The notes: a model not told the origin generated them from the sequence alone. Counted from the first letter of the stretch, positions 47,497-60,027 are shown. The stretch: 64,000 nt of DNA from Gonatopus flavifemur (GCA_018340375.1 JAFFJZ010000020.1:868001-932000); one strand, 5' to 3'. Numbers and translations are program-made.

Positions 47497-49565
47497 TCAC
47501 TTTTCAGAGCAAATATAGGGCAACATCGAAAATGATCTCTCTGCGCTTGCATTAGAATGTGGTGAAGAGCGAATATATCCTACTAATGTTTTCAAATGTG
47601 GATATTCATCAGTACCATTAGCGTATTCACTTGGTGAGACATATTTCCACATATCATCAAAAGAGCGCATATCGAGTTCAGGTTGTGATGAAAATTCGCG
47701 ATGTAAGAGACGCCATTCACTTTTTGAAGTACCTTTGTCGAATCCTCCGAATTTTCCCGCAAAGTAATAAGTATTAGAGAAGCTGTTGTCTCTATCGTTG
47801 TCGATTATAGCTCGTTCAGCATCAAAGACAGATAAATTGATGAAAAATTCATCCCGAATATAATGGGATCGATTGAAAATTTGAGTAGCAGCCTCAACAT
47901 GAAAAGCGAGACAATTCTGACGAATTTCGTTTATTATCAAATCATTTTCAACAACATTTTCAGCCAATTCGTCAAGAATGTCGTTACGATCCGGTCCAAA
48001 ATCAACATGATCAATCGCTTTTTGATTACCGGGTGAATTGAAATCAATTTGATGTACTTCCAAACATCGTAACAAAGCTGGCTTCAAAAAGTGTTTGGTC
48101 ATGACTGTTAAAAATCGCAAGCTCTATGAATGAAGCAAGTGTATACGAGTTTCTTCGTGTTGAAAGAATGAATTAATTTCGTCAAACTCATTCAAAACAT
48201 ATTCTGAAACAGCTAAATACGCTTTGATCCTGGGATCTCCTGAGTTATTCTTGAGATCTTCAAAAGCTGCATTACTTGGCTCTTCGAAACATAACTCAGC
48301 GAAGTGAGGCAATAAAGGATATAATTCGCGTACTCTTTCAATAGATGCATTCCGGCCAAGCCATCGCGTTTTTGCATATGGAAGAATTTTCTTATCTGTT
48401 TGTTGATAGGGAACAGTAAATTGCCAAAATATTTCTGAACGTTTGGTGCTGTTCATGTGGTGAACGATTCCCTGCAAAAACTTCTCAATGAAAGAAGGGA
48501 TGGACTTATTGAAAGCATCTTCAGCAGCCAGAGCGAGTTTGTGGCATATGCAAGGGATTATGAGTATAGACGAATTTTGTTTAAAAATCAGAGTTTTGAA
48601 AGAATTATTGTCTCCCACCATAACTGACGCATTCTCACAAGATATGGCTAAAATATTTGCAAAAAAACCATATTCGCATCCATGTAATGTTTAAAAATTT
48701 TGAAAATGCCTGCTGCACTTAAATCTGTGAAATCGAGATGAAACATTCTCGTCAATCCCGTGACGACATTCAGGGTTTCTGTATCCACAAATCTTACGAG
48801 AAATGTCATTAATTTCAAGGCCCCATTTGCATCAGTTGTCTCATCCATATAGACCGAAAATTTCGTCTGTTTGAGAATTTCAATCAAACGAGATTCTTCA
48901 GATGGACCGAGTACATTCTTCATCATGCTAGGAATTTGTGTTGCACCCGCCGTCATATGCTGCAGAATCACCGGATCAGTATTTTGGGGGAATTTCAAAA
49001 ACGAATCCATTGTACTATATGGTAAATTTTCCTCGCAACCCAATCTGGTATATCCTATTTTGCGACTTTCTTTTCGATTTTCAAATGATTGTATCGAATC
49101 GAGAATAATTTCTGCAGGCATATTTTACAAAGTCTCAATATTTTGTGCTCCACAATTTTTAGTATGTTCCGGTGCTTCCGCATGACGAATAAGGCTACTC
49201 ACACCACTTTGACAACTTCTATCAACATTACATACGATACAATGAAATTTATTATTATCGTCGTCTACATTTCTTATCCAAGATTTGAAACAAACGTCTC
49301 GCAACCATTTGGGCAAAAACTTATGTTGAGTAATTTTCTTGGTACAAATTTCGTTTCTGTTTCATTCATTATATTTATGTTTGGCTGAATCCATGTGGTC
49401 TCTTATACAACCTTTATTAACGACTACAAAATTTTGCTGCCAAATAGTGCAGAAAAACTTCTTGTCATCATGGGGAACTTCTCGAATGCAGTCAAAATCA
49501 TTGAGCCATAGTTGAACGAATTTTTTCGGTGGCTTTGCAGGACCCGTATCGTCCATTATCGACAT
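47497..49565 (-). pseudogene. hAT transposase with zinc fingers, broken
   Basis: Minus strand. 49565-49362: a BED/zinc-finger-like unit (FFCTIWQQNF, HMDSAKHKYNE) with a lost Cys. 49316-49125: a second finger (FHCIVCNVDRS, LIRHAEAPEHTKN). 49121-48648: start of the RNase H fold, with KFSVYMDETTDANGAL carrying the first Asp. 48621-48124: a MVGDNNSF motif, then CICHKLALAAEDAF (the C..H pair) and KTRWLGRNASIERV with the conserved W. 48120-47497: the C-terminal dimerisation region SPHSNASAERSFSMLPYI. Breaks: a stop at 49122, a frame change in a T run near 48655 and TAG at 48124. This is the hAT family with N-terminal double fingers, similar to proteins annotated as zinc finger MYM-type. Terminal repeats were not found. 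Confidence 0.85.
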
Positions 49566-49836
49566 TTTCGGAAAAATTGGACTGAAATGTTCGAAGTATG
49601 TTACGAAAGATCAGTAAATTTGTTCAACGCGAAATAAACGTTTTCAAAGTATAAATACAGGAAAATTTGAATTTCGGATAAGGAAAATAAACGAGCTTCG
49701 TAGTATTTTGATCATTTCTGGTAAAAATGAATTGTACATAAACTCTATATAAATTACATATGATCCATGTATGAAAATACTGCAAATTATATATGATTCC
49801 CCTGTATTCATGTATGTACCTCATATCATCCATATA
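49566..49836. other. Flank of the hAT pseudogene, no further gene
   Basis: AT-rich; the tail holds several CATATATGA-like words next to the palindrome at 49837. Nothing coding is supported. Confidence 0.4.
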
Positions 49837-50929
49837 CAAGGTGGCGCAAAAGTCTGGAAACACCCCCATAACTTTTGAACGGGGCATGATAATTGGATCA
49901 AATTTCCTTTGAATTGAAGGAGGCGTCGAGGGCTATCTCAACGGAGGACTTTGAGTTCCCCAGCTCTGTGGGGGACGATGAGAGGGGAAGGGGGGCCAAA
50001 ATCTCAAATGAGACGGGAGGGCTTGTGATACGTCATTCAATAGGGGCTCTCAACCCGAATCCAGCGATTTTTGTTTTTTGAAATCGGATCATCTTTGCTG
50101 AGTTATTGTAATTTTAATACTCCGATGTGGCAAAGTCTGGAAACACCCCCATAACTTTTGAACGGGGCATGATGATTGCATCAAATTTTTTCTTAATCGG
50201 GGGTTTTCTTATCTCAATCTTCGCTTTACCCAGAATCAACGGCGTGGACGTGGCGGGAACCTGATTCCTTGTGTGGGTGTGCATGTGTGTGTGTGTGTGA
50301 GGAGGTGAGTGTCGGTGTGTGTGGTTGTGTGTGGGATTGTGTGTGTGTGAGGGTGAGTGGGTGGTTCGGTCGTATGGGCCTGTGCGACCCACACACAACC
50401 ACCCATACCCACACACAACCACACACATGCACGCACGCACACACCCACAATCATACACAACCACACACACACACGTACTCACACACACACACAAGGAATC
50501 AGATTCCCGACACATCCACGCCGTTGATTCTGGGTAATGCCAAGATTGGGATAGAAATAACCTCCGATTCGAGAGAAATTTGACCCAATTATCATGCTCC
50601 GTTCAAAAATTATGGGGGTGTTTCCAGACTTTGCCACATCAGAGTATTAAAATTACGATGACTTGGCGAAAAATGATCCGATTTCAAAAAACAAAAAACC
50701 GCTGGATTTGGATTGGGAAACCCTATCGAATGACGTATCACAAGCCCTCCCGTCTCATTTGAGATTTTGGCCCCCCTTCCCCTCTCATCGTCCCCTACAG
50801 GGCTGGGGAACTCAAAGTCCCCCGTTGACACTGCTTTTGATCCCTCTCTCAATTCGAAAGAAATTTGATCCAATTATCATGCCCTGTTCATAAGTTATGG
50901 GGGTGTTTCCAGACTTTTGCGCCACCCTG
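49837..50929. mobile_element. 1.09-kb palindromic foldback with TA target duplication and nested arms
   Basis: The ends CARGGTGGCGCAAAAGTCTG are flanked by TA (49835-49836 and 50930-50931). The arms are inverted over about 540 bp each, meeting in (TG)n/(CA)n runs around 50280-50500. The terminal block (AAGTCTGGAAACACCCCCAT) recurs at 50131 in the left arm and near 50610 in the right, so one palindrome sits inside another. Open frames over the arms are repeat artefacts. Ends fit a Tc1/mariner-type MITE. Confidence 0.85.
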
Positions 50930-51022
50930 TATTGTTCCTATGTAATGCTTACCTGGCTCTATATCAAAACCAGTTCATATGCGGAAAAATTTTCTCATAT
51001 ATGAATCATATGGGGTCATATA

Positions 51023-51295
51023 CACTGTAAAAAATGATCTGAGATTCCATAAATCAGATGGATATGAAAATTCTGAAACTTGTAATTGAAATCAAGTTGA
51101 ATCATGAATTCATGAAATTTACTTCAAAATATATCAAAATTCATACAAAAATGCATCAAAAATCATAATTGTGTACAAGATATCATGAAATTCAATATGA
51201 AAAGTCAGAAAAGTTTTGAAAAATTAATACAAATTTTTCATGTCAATTGCTTCACATAAATTCATACGAAATTCAGGAAGCAATTTTTTACAGTG
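51023..51295. mobile_element. 273-bp MITE with CACTGTAAAAAA ends
   Basis: CACTGTAAAAAATG and its inverse are flanked by TA (51021-51022 and 51296-51297). AT-rich interior, no coding. Confidence 0.8.
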
Positions 51296-51740
51296 TATGT
51301 TTCATCGTATCCATATATGACCCGTATATGATTTATACAGGTATATATATCATTCATTTTTACTATTTTCAAGACGTTGTGAGTGAAGAAATATCTGAAA
51401 ATAATTGCAAAATCATAATCCTGAGACATGTATAAATTTCAATTTGACGATTATTAAAATTCTGTTCATGACTGTCCTATTGCGAAAATCCAGGTGGGAA
51501 TCAATTTACCCGTCCGGAATTCCCATAAGATACTTGAAAATCCGGCTGAAAATCTTGGGAATTCATTATCAAAGTTTTCCAGTATAGATACCAGGTAAGC
51601 AATTACGTAGACAATCATGGGATTCAAGCGAATCCATAAGAAACCATCCAAACTTCCTACAGGAAAACATGGAAATCCATCTGGATTCCTGTATAGATTC
51701 TCACCTGGATTTCTTTAATAAGGTGAAATTTTACAATATG
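51296..51740. other. No gene recognised
   Basis: AT-rich stretch with ATATATG-like words near 51300-51350. Open frames here lack similarity to anything else in the window. Confidence 0.4.
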
Positions 51741-51931
51741 CACGGAGAAAATGATATAGTAAAACACTATTATTTTGTCAAAATTTGTGGTCACAATTAC
51801 CTGTCGGTCTTAGAGGCTTTCTTACAGAATGTAGTAAAAATTATTGCAGTTGTGATTTTCAAGAGATGAAACATAATACTAATAATTTACTAGAGAATAG
51901 TTAGATTTTTATTGCACTGTTTCTCTCCGTG
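51741..51931. mobile_element. 191-bp MITE with CACGGAGAAA ends
   Basis: CACGGAGAAAA at the left and TTTCTCTCCGTG at the right. The same end word begins the 55769-57078 element and occurs alone at about 22854. The target duplication is not clear. Confidence 0.55.
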
Positions 51932-53220
51932 TAGTACTCTATTGTTAAGATCTCAAAATTTTCATTGATTTCGTATGATATCATACACAGAATTCACTTT
52001 TCAAATGATCACTCATTCAGATGTTCAGATATTTCAACACTCGAATTTCATGTACAGGATTGTAATATGAAGAATTTAAGAAGATCAAAAAGCTTACATA
52101 CCAGTGTTCGAAACACAAATTTCTTCGACGACTGTTAATAAATCTCTAAATGTAATTTGTGAACAGTTAGGGCAAAAATTGCGATGCATAGGCACTGAAG
52201 ATCACTTTTTATTTAATATCAATAGCAGGATCATTGACATGCATGTGGTGACAGTTGATCGATGGAACAAAACACGATCTAGTTCAAAACAAAACACAAT
52301 CGCTTTGCGTTTGTTTTGAATTCTCATTCATTCTTGCATCTTCGTGTATTGCAATTGATGAGGCAGTAAAATGAATCAATGAAATAATTATTGATCCCTG
52401 ATGTCGGTATTTAGCTTCAATACTTACATTATCTGTTACTCCATCCTACCGTTGAACGTTTTGGATTCACAAATTGTAGCCAATCGCCAATGAGATTTGG
52501 AAAAATGGATTCATTGAATTGCATATCCGATGAGAAATGGACTCATAAATCTGAAATTTATCGTAGATGGAGACGTGCTCATGCACATTTGAAAACATAC
52601 TTATCTGTATGTAAGAGTTTTTGTTTTCTTCTTAGGAAGCTTTATGACAGGTTATGAGGGTCGAAAATTCCTTCGCCACCAAATTCACAGTTTTTTAGAC
52701 CGAAATGGTTGTTTGCTACATACAAATACTCGGATAAAATTCATGTTTTGGATAAAAAATCGTTCTGGGTGGAATGAATTGTATAATTTTGGAATGAAGG
52801 AGTGGAATAGATACGAGAGAGCCGTGTGCTAATTATTAACAGGACATTTCACAATGGTGAGCGAACGAATGGGAGGAATAAATTTTTAACAGTGAATCAT
52901 CATCAACGTTAAAAGACGTGCATGGGTTGGGAATTGAATTCTTTGAAATAAAGAATCAAAAGGATCAAAAAGATATCTTCATTAGGTCATGAGATAATTC
53001 ATTCTTGTATTTCTGAGAAAAATTATATTGTGGACATTTGAAACGTTTATTGTATCGAAATTGTAATTGAAATCATGGGAATCTTACCCGTAATTAATTG
53101 ATGATGATGTTCAAATATAATTTTGTTCAAAGAATTGTTTGTAGATCAAAATCATGTAGCAAAACTTTTAATTGTGTTGCATGGGATGGATTTTTTGGTG
53201 CTACAAACGATGTAAGTTTC
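51932..53220. other. Unassigned stretch
   Basis: Short open frames at 52104-52319 and 52644-52832 show no recognisable domain. 53098-53292 crosses into the left arm of the next element and reads WDGFFGATNDVSFMWGKI. No repeat partner was found for most of it. Confidence 0.35.
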
Positions 53221-55720
53221 ATGTGGGGTAAAATTCGCCAAGTGTTCTCACCTGAGAATTTCAATCTCATCAATGTTGATGAAATTCCATGAATTTATTT
53301 TACTAGTGACCCTCTTCAAATTGTGTCAACACCAGGTTTCTAGGAAGTCAGGTTTTCGTGATATAGGGGTTTAAATTGTCAAAATTTTTATTATCTGCGT
53401 TTTTTCGAAAAATCATCATCCTCATTAATTCCATTAAATGAGAATATGTTATCATTGATATTGCTAGGATTTTTTCTAAATTTTACGATAAAAATACTTT
53501 TATTCATGCTGGAGGAATATTTCACACAGAAATTCGATTTTTAAAAGTATTTTCGCATTTTTCGGTCACTGCGCCCCTTTTGATATTGATGAAACCTTGA
53601 TAAATCGAAAGCTTGATTCCTTAGCTTCGAAATCATATAGTTTTAAAAATGGGACGAGGAAATTTCCCCAAGGTACAGAGTTCCAAGTGTGTACGTATCG
53701 TACCTTGAGTGCGTGACGATCACACCATCGATTTTCAGTGTATTGTTTTATGAAAAAAGTAATTATCAAATTTATTTTCCCAATTTTGCCTACCACATTG
53801 CTCAATACAACCATATAGATTACCCCCTTCAAATGAATAATTGATTCACGACACACGGTTGAAGAAAACACGTCATACTTTATTAGAACATTATTGTAAT
53901 ATTGAGTCATACCAATTTGTCATCTTGGACCCACTAAATTTCTTTTTATTGATAATCAATTTTTATGGAAACGCGGCTACTGTAACTGGTAAAAGTAACT
54001 GTAAGTAGTGACTTTCTTCGTACAAGTTATAGTACTCTGATTATTTACAAAATTGAATCATTGCTACAAGGCCGGAGAATTCATAGTTACATGTGATTTT
54101 GCTGGAAACTATGCATTCATTGCTCAGAATGCTATTCAATCGTTTCATTGGAATAACAATCAAGTTACCATTCTCACAACAGTAATTTATTACAGAACAG
54201 ATGAGTTAAGACATCGCAGTATACCAATTTTGTCTGATAATCTGACTCATGATACGGTAGCTGTTTATGAATTTCGAAAAATTATTACAAAGTATTCGCG
54301 AGATAATTTTGAACGTGAAAAAAATCTTCTACTCCACTGATGGAGCATCGCAACATTTTGAAAATAAATATAATTTTGCAAATCTACATCATGAACATGA
54401 TTTTGGAATTGCGGCTCAGTGGCATTATCATGCAAGTGCACATGGCAAAGGACCTCGCGACGGTATTGGTGGAAATTTGAAGAGACTTGCAGCACGTGCA
54501 AGTCTGCAAGCATCATCAAATGAAAATCAAATTTTGACTGCGGATGCTCTTTATCAGTGGGCTAAAGAACATTTGAAAAAAACTGTATTTTTTTTCAGTC
54601 CAATGAGTACTCATATAGAGGCTACGAAAGCACTTGAAAAACGATTTGCATCTGCAAAAACGATAGCAAGAACTCTCAAATACCGTTGTGTAATACCTAT
54701 GGAACATTCGTCGTGTATTTCTAAAAACTCACTCTCCGGCAGTGCAATATGATATATTCCCAAAGACCCGAAGAAGGCATGAAAATTAGAGTATAGGAAC
54801 AACCTTTCAGAAGGATCAGAAGATTGATAATGATAAATACTGCAAATTGTTTAATATCATTCTGTACATTTATGTAGCAATGACTCAATTTTGTAAATAA
54901 TCAGAGTACTATAACTTGTACAAAGGAAGTCACTACTTACAGTTACTTTTACCAGTTACAGTAGCCGCGTTTCCATAAAAATTGATTATCAATAAAAAGA
55001 AATTTAGTGGGTCCAAGATGACAAATTGGTATGACCTTATATTACAATAATGTGCTAATAAAGTATGACGTGTTTCCTTCAACCGTGTGTCGTAAATCAA
55101 TTATTCATTTGAAGGGGGTAATCTATATGGTTGTATTGAGCAATGTGGTAGGCAGAATTGAGAAAATAAATTTGATAATTACTTTTTTCATAAAACAATA
55201 CACTGAAAATCGATGGTGTGATCGTCACGCACTCAAGGTACGATACGTACACACTTGGAACTCTGTACCTTGGGGAAATTTCTTCGTCCCATTTCTAAAC
55301 CTATATGGTTTTGAAGCTAAGGAATCAAGCTTTCGATTTATCAAGGTTTCATCAATATCAAAAGGGGCGCAGTGACCGAAAAATGCGAAAATACTTTTAA
55401 AAATCGAATTTCTGTGTGAAATATTCCTTCTGCATGAATAAAAGTATTTTTATCGTAAAATTTAGAAAAAATCCTAGCAATATCAATGATAACATATTCT
55501 CATTAATTGGAATTAATGAGGATGATGATTTTTCGAAAAAACGCAGATCATAAAAATTTTGACAATTTAAACCCCTGTATCACGAAAACCTGACTTCCTA
55601 GAAACCTGGTATTGACACAATTTGAAGAGGGTCACTAGTAAAACAAATTCATGGAATTCCATCAACATTGATGGGATTGAAGTTTTCAGGTGGGAACACT
55701 TGGCGAATTTCACCCCATGT
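53221..55720. mobile_element. 2.5-kb element with 847-bp inverted arms around a transposase-like ORF
   Basis: 53221-54067 and 54874-55720 are near-identical inverse copies of equal length, separated by 806 bp that carry a broken protein-coding segment. Both arms keep the same 114-codon frame open (minus strand 53910-53566, plus strand 55031-55375). The arms end at ATGTGGGGT/ACCCCATGT. No target duplication could be fixed. The layout matches a DNA transposon with very long terminal inverted repeats. Confidence 0.75.
54053..54752 (+). pseudogene. Unclassified transposase-like protein fragment
   Basis: Two frames (54053-54318, then 54319-54752 in the next frame) together read VTCDFAGNYAFIAQNAIQSF, HWNNNQVTI, LSDNLTHDTVAVYEF, then YSTDGASQHFENKYNF, HHEHDFGIAAQWHYHASAHG and KGPRDGIGGNLKRLAARASL. 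Spaced Asp residues in DFAGNY, STDGASQ and PRDGIGG suggest a DDE-type nuclease fold, but I cannot place the family with certainty. Similar proteins are recalled from several insect and cnidarian genomes as uncharacterised multi-copy genes. The N terminus is missing. The surrounding long inverted repeats support a transposon origin. One frameshift and a truncated start make it non-functional. Confidence 0.6.
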
Positions 55721-56227
55721 ACATAATAGATCTTCACGTTGAAGCCTCATCGTAATATATGAAAGGAGCACGGAGAGAACTGAATAGTGATATCAATCAA
55801 ACCAATGGTATCTCGTACTTAACGATTTAGTGAAATATGGACAGACCAAATGTTCAGTATTAGAAACCGAATGCACATACAGTTCATGTCACCATAACAA
55901 GTCAAATTAATATCACTAAACTTGTATTTCATTCGATTACCCAAGCATTGTTATTCGTACCAAACAGTGAATGCTCGCATAATTGATTCCACCACACGAA
56001 TCATCTATTCCGCGGAATGGGCATGATAATTTTTACTGAACAACAATATGAATTCGATTCAACAATAAAAAAGTTTTTGTTGTATTATGAAGGTTGTTAA
56101 TGTTGTCATTAGAAATAATTTCCCAAAGCAGCAAAAATTTTGATTGCTTGACATTCATTACTGTTCAGTTGAGCGTGAAGTTGTAGCATCGAACATCTAT
56201 TGCACATGACATTCAGGGTGCTGAAAG

Positions 56228-56312
56228 CGGGAATCGAACCTCAACATCCTACCTACCTACCTACCTACCTACCTACCTACCTACACCTAACGCGTATACA
56301 CCACTTGAGCTA
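56228..56312 (-). other. tRNA-like pol III promoter remnant (SINE or tRNA pseudogene)
   Basis: On the minus strand TAGCTCAAGTGGT (56312-56300) fits an A box and GGTTCGATTCCCG (56240-56228) fits a B box, at tRNA-like spacing if the intervening (TAGG)n run is discounted. The T stem does not pair properly, so it is not a functional tRNA gene. It could be the head of a tRNA-derived SINE. Confidence 0.45.
56249..56284. repeat. (CTAC)9 microsatellite
   Basis: Nine perfect tetranucleotide units lying between the two pol III boxes. Confidence 0.95.
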
Positions 56313-56696
56313 AACTGAACATATAATTTTCCTAGCTTTGCGTATCTCTAATAAGTGTCTGGAGAACTTATGATTAGAGGATACTGTTGAAACAATTTTG
56401 GATTTTCTGAATAAATTGATTTTGTGAAGTGTTGATTATTAAGACGAGAATCATGATAGGCATATTCCATATACGAGTTATCATCAACTCCTTTCCTGCC
56501 ATCAACACATTTATGAGAAAAAAAAATCGTTTATAAACAAAACAGTGTCGGTAAGCGAGGAGAGTTCGTATATTCGGTTATATTCGACTTGTTTCGGTTC
56601 ACTCCGCTCGAGCGCGAATGAAATAATTATTACTAAACAGCGTAGTAAAGGCAATTGAGTCAGTCAAACTAACTACACCATCCGTACACCGAGAGA

Positions 56697-56920
56697 AAAA
56701 GCATACTGCAGAAGTATGGCGCACTGAAGTATCTAATGCATTTGTCATAAGGTGCTTCCAACGCTCGGTACCCGTGCTTAGGAAGCATGTGACACATACC
56801 CAAAAAGCATGGTCTCGTGCGTTAACTGCATGAGTCCCGAGCGTTAAAAGTACGTTGTAACAAATGCGTTAGAAGCATTGAAGTGTGCCATGCTTCTAAA
56901 GCATGCTTTTTCTCTCGGTG
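56697..56920. mobile_element. 224-bp palindromic MITE with TA target duplication
   Basis: CACCGAGAGAAAAAGCAT and its inverse are flanked by TA (56695-56696 and 56921-56922). The arms stay complementary over most of the length (about 95 bp each). Confidence 0.85.
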
Positions 56921-57328
56921 TAATATTGATCATACATGGACTACTGCACCGTTTTGTTGAAATCACGAATCTTTACTGAATTATATTTAGTAGAATAAAT
57001 TGATTGCTTAGTGCTTTCAGCGAAACAAGGTTCTACTCAACGATAATGGTGGACGTCACTATTCCAGTTTTCTCCGTGAGGGTTTGATTACGAATGATCA
57101 TGAAATTCGCATCAAGATATTCATAATAGAAGCACCCCTGGTGGAGAAACTTTTGTTGAATTTCACACTCAATTTGGACATTTTTTCATTGAAAATTGAC
57201 AAAAATCCAAGAATCTTCACAAGAATCGAAGAAAATTGGCAGAGTTTAGTGGATTTGGATTTAATTTCATCGATCTCTTGGAATTTATCTTTTCTTGTTG
57301 ATTCTTCATGAAAAGAGAGTTTCATATA

Positions 57329-59323
57329 CAGGGTGATTCAAAATTCCCGCACTCTTTTTTGGGAGTAGATTCCTGATGAAATTCTAAAACGATTTGTCCT
57401 TTTGCACAATGCTCTCCGACGCATAATTTCCGAATAATAATTAATTAAAGTTGACTAATTATGAGGTGGATCCATCGGTCATTCAGGAGCGTCATAACAG
57501 AACAAGAGAGGAAGGTGCTTGCAGAGGACGCTCATACGATCAGCTGATCGGTATAATCGATACGATTTACCAACATACAAATTGGTGAATTTTCTATGTA
57601 GAACGATTGAATTCGTCGACACTGTGGAAAAATTGATTATTGTCATGAATTCTCATCACGATATGCTGTAGGTGAAAGTTGTAATTTCAGTAATGATTTT
57701 TATTACGCAGACAAATGTAAAATAGTGTTATTTCGTAAGGATATGGATTCAAGTGGGAGAAGAAAGTATAACTACTCGTTTTCAATCAGAATTTTCATGT
57801 AAAGAAGAAAACATGAGAATTTTCATTCATCCGATACCCAATTTGAACGGTTTGATTAGTAAGTTTAACACAAGAGATTGGATTCCAAATCCTGTATTCT
57901 GATTGGTCGAGAATCAATGTATGTTAGATCAATCCTCGGCCGTTTCAAATGATTCTTTTGAAGAATGTGTTTTCGACTTATCCCAACCACAACATTGAAC
58001 AATGATGAATTTTTCCGAATTCACCCTTTTTACATCATTCGATGATCATAAAGGGTTTATCGAACGTTAATAACTTACTTGAGATCACTCAAGATCATTC
58101 ATGTTTAAATCAAAATCTCATTCAAATTGTGTGCAAGTTCGAGCGCGTTTCTACGTTTAGAAAATGTATTCATCCTAAACAGGACGGATTTGGTTAATCT
58201 TCGAAGACAATTCTTTTTCCATTTGAAATAACAATATGCCCTTTGAAGTCATATGTGCTTTAAATGAAACTGTTTCGAGCTGTCACCTGATTGGTTGCTT
58301 CGTATCACGAATGGTTGATTTAAGCTAAACAAACCGTATGTGATTACAATAGCTAAGTTCGTTTACCGATGTCCCAAGTTACCCCAACTCGCTCCAAGTA
58401 TTTTGGATTCGCTACTTCCAGTTTAAGCAACGAAATGATTGGTTTGGTACAAGTTGGAGCAACTCAGGGCACGTAGAACGAACGAACCTAATGTCAATCA
58501 AGTGCAAAGATTGGGTCGTATACGATGTCACACCTTGTATTTTCGTCAAAATTGATGGATTCTGCAAGTTGAAGTAAGTTATTAACGTTCGATAAACCCT
58601 TCATAATCATCGAACGATGTAAAAAGGGTGAATTCGAATAAATTCATCATTGTTCAATGTTGTGGTTGGGATAATTCGAAAACACATTCTCCAGAAGAAT
58701 CATTTGAAACGGCCGAGGATTGATCTAACATACATTGATTCTCGACCAATCAGAATACAGGATTCGGAATCCAATCTCTTGTGTTAAACTTACTAATCAA
58801 ACCGTTCAAATTGGGTATCGGATGAATGAAAATTCTCATGTTTTCTTCTTTACATGAAAATTCTGATTGAAAACGAGTAGTTATACTTTTTTCTCCCACT
58901 TGAATCCCTATCCTTACGAAATAACACTATTTTACATTTGTCTGCGTAATAAAAATCATTACTGAAATTACAACTTTCACCTACAGGATATCGTGATGAG
59001 AATTCATGACAATAATCAATTTTTCCACAGTGTCGACGAATTCAATCGTTCTACATAGAAAATTCACCAATTTGTATGTTGGCAAATCGTATCGATTATA
59101 CCGATCAGCTGATCGTATGAGTGCCCTCTGCAAGCACCTTCCTCTCTTGTTCTGTTATGACGCTCCTGAATGACCGATGGATCCACCTCATAATTAGTCA
59201 ACTTTAATTGATTATATCTCAGAAATTATGCGTCGGAGAGCATTGTGCAGAAGGACAAATCGTTTTAGAATTTCATCAGGAATCTACTCCCAAAAAAGAG
59301 TGCGGGAATTTTGAATCACCCTG
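57329..59323. mobile_element. 2.0-kb foldback element with ~750-bp arms
   Basis: The ends CAGGGTGATTCAAAATTCCC are flanked by TA (57327-57328 and 59324-59325). The arms are 57329-58081 and about 58573-59323, near-identical inverses. The ~490-bp loop contains a second, weaker inverted pair (near 58370 and 58475). No protein. Ends fit the Tc1/mariner type. The flanks themselves (GAGTTTCATATA and its inverse) extend the symmetry by about 12 bp. Confidence 0.88.
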
Positions 59324-59393
59324 TATATATATGAAACTCATATGTTATATATACTGATATATTTCATAATAAAACCATCCTCGCATGAATCGC

Positions 59394-60027
59394 TGTGACA
59401 CTTTGATCAGAATTGTAAAGATAATGTTATTGATCATTGAAATCACGCCAAAAATTGAAAAACATATTCGTAACAACATATGCACACTTTTTTTCCAAAT
59501 ATATTTGACGACGAATTTTCTTCATCAAAGTCTCTCAGAATCTGTTGGGATCGAGCAGAATGTGGAGAAAAACTTGGAAAATGTAAGTTAGTTCGACGAA
59601 TCATCTGTAGAAACGAATGTTTAGAATAAAGATTGTGTATCTTTATTTTTACTAACTTCCCAACTTGGTTGGATTTCAAATGGACGCGGGGGTTTTACCA
59701 AGCACATGCTAGAAGAATGAACATCGTCGCAATTGAAGAATCATATTTTGCACAAGATCGACGAAATATCAGTAAATCGAGAAAAGACAGTGAAAGGATT
59801 ATCGGCTTAGCGAACATGTCCGAATCTCTCCGAACGGAGCCGAATTTCACGCACGTGGATTTGGTTGTGTGCGTGTTTGAATGGTGGCGTGGGGGAAATA
59901 GATGACGTTTGAACAACGGACAAAGCATGCTAGGTTGCGCGCGCAACCATATCTTCTCTCCCTCTTTACACGTACGTACAGTCGCATCTGTGTGTGTAAT
60001 GTTTGCGAGTCAAATCTGAGGACACTG
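59394..60027 (+). mobile_element. Probable LTR upstream of a Gypsy gag fragment
   Basis: Begins TGTGACACTTTGATCAG and ends CTGAGGACA, with a TG...CA outline. It recurs inverted at 32457-33372 and directly precedes gag-like coding sequence on the same strand. Neither a primer-binding site nor the partner LTR could be confirmed. Confidence 0.45.

Larger units (their letters stand above)
55769..57078. mobile_element. 1.3-kb element with CACGGAGA ends
   Basis: The left end begins CACGGAGAGAACTG and the right end is its inverse with small differences; about 22 bp of terminal inverted repeat agree. The interior holds a tRNA-like box pair, a (CTAC)n run and a MITE. No transposase. The target duplication is unclear. 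Confidence 0.5.

Noticed and set aside
50114..50583. Several overlapping open frames rich in His/Thr/Cys/Val
   Set aside because: They are translations of the (TG)n/(CA)n centre of the 49837-50929 palindrome in different frames.
57084..57325. Complementary 75-codon frames on both strands
   Set aside because: They overlap the same AT-rich stretch on opposite strands, show no domain, and are not repeated elsewhere in the window.
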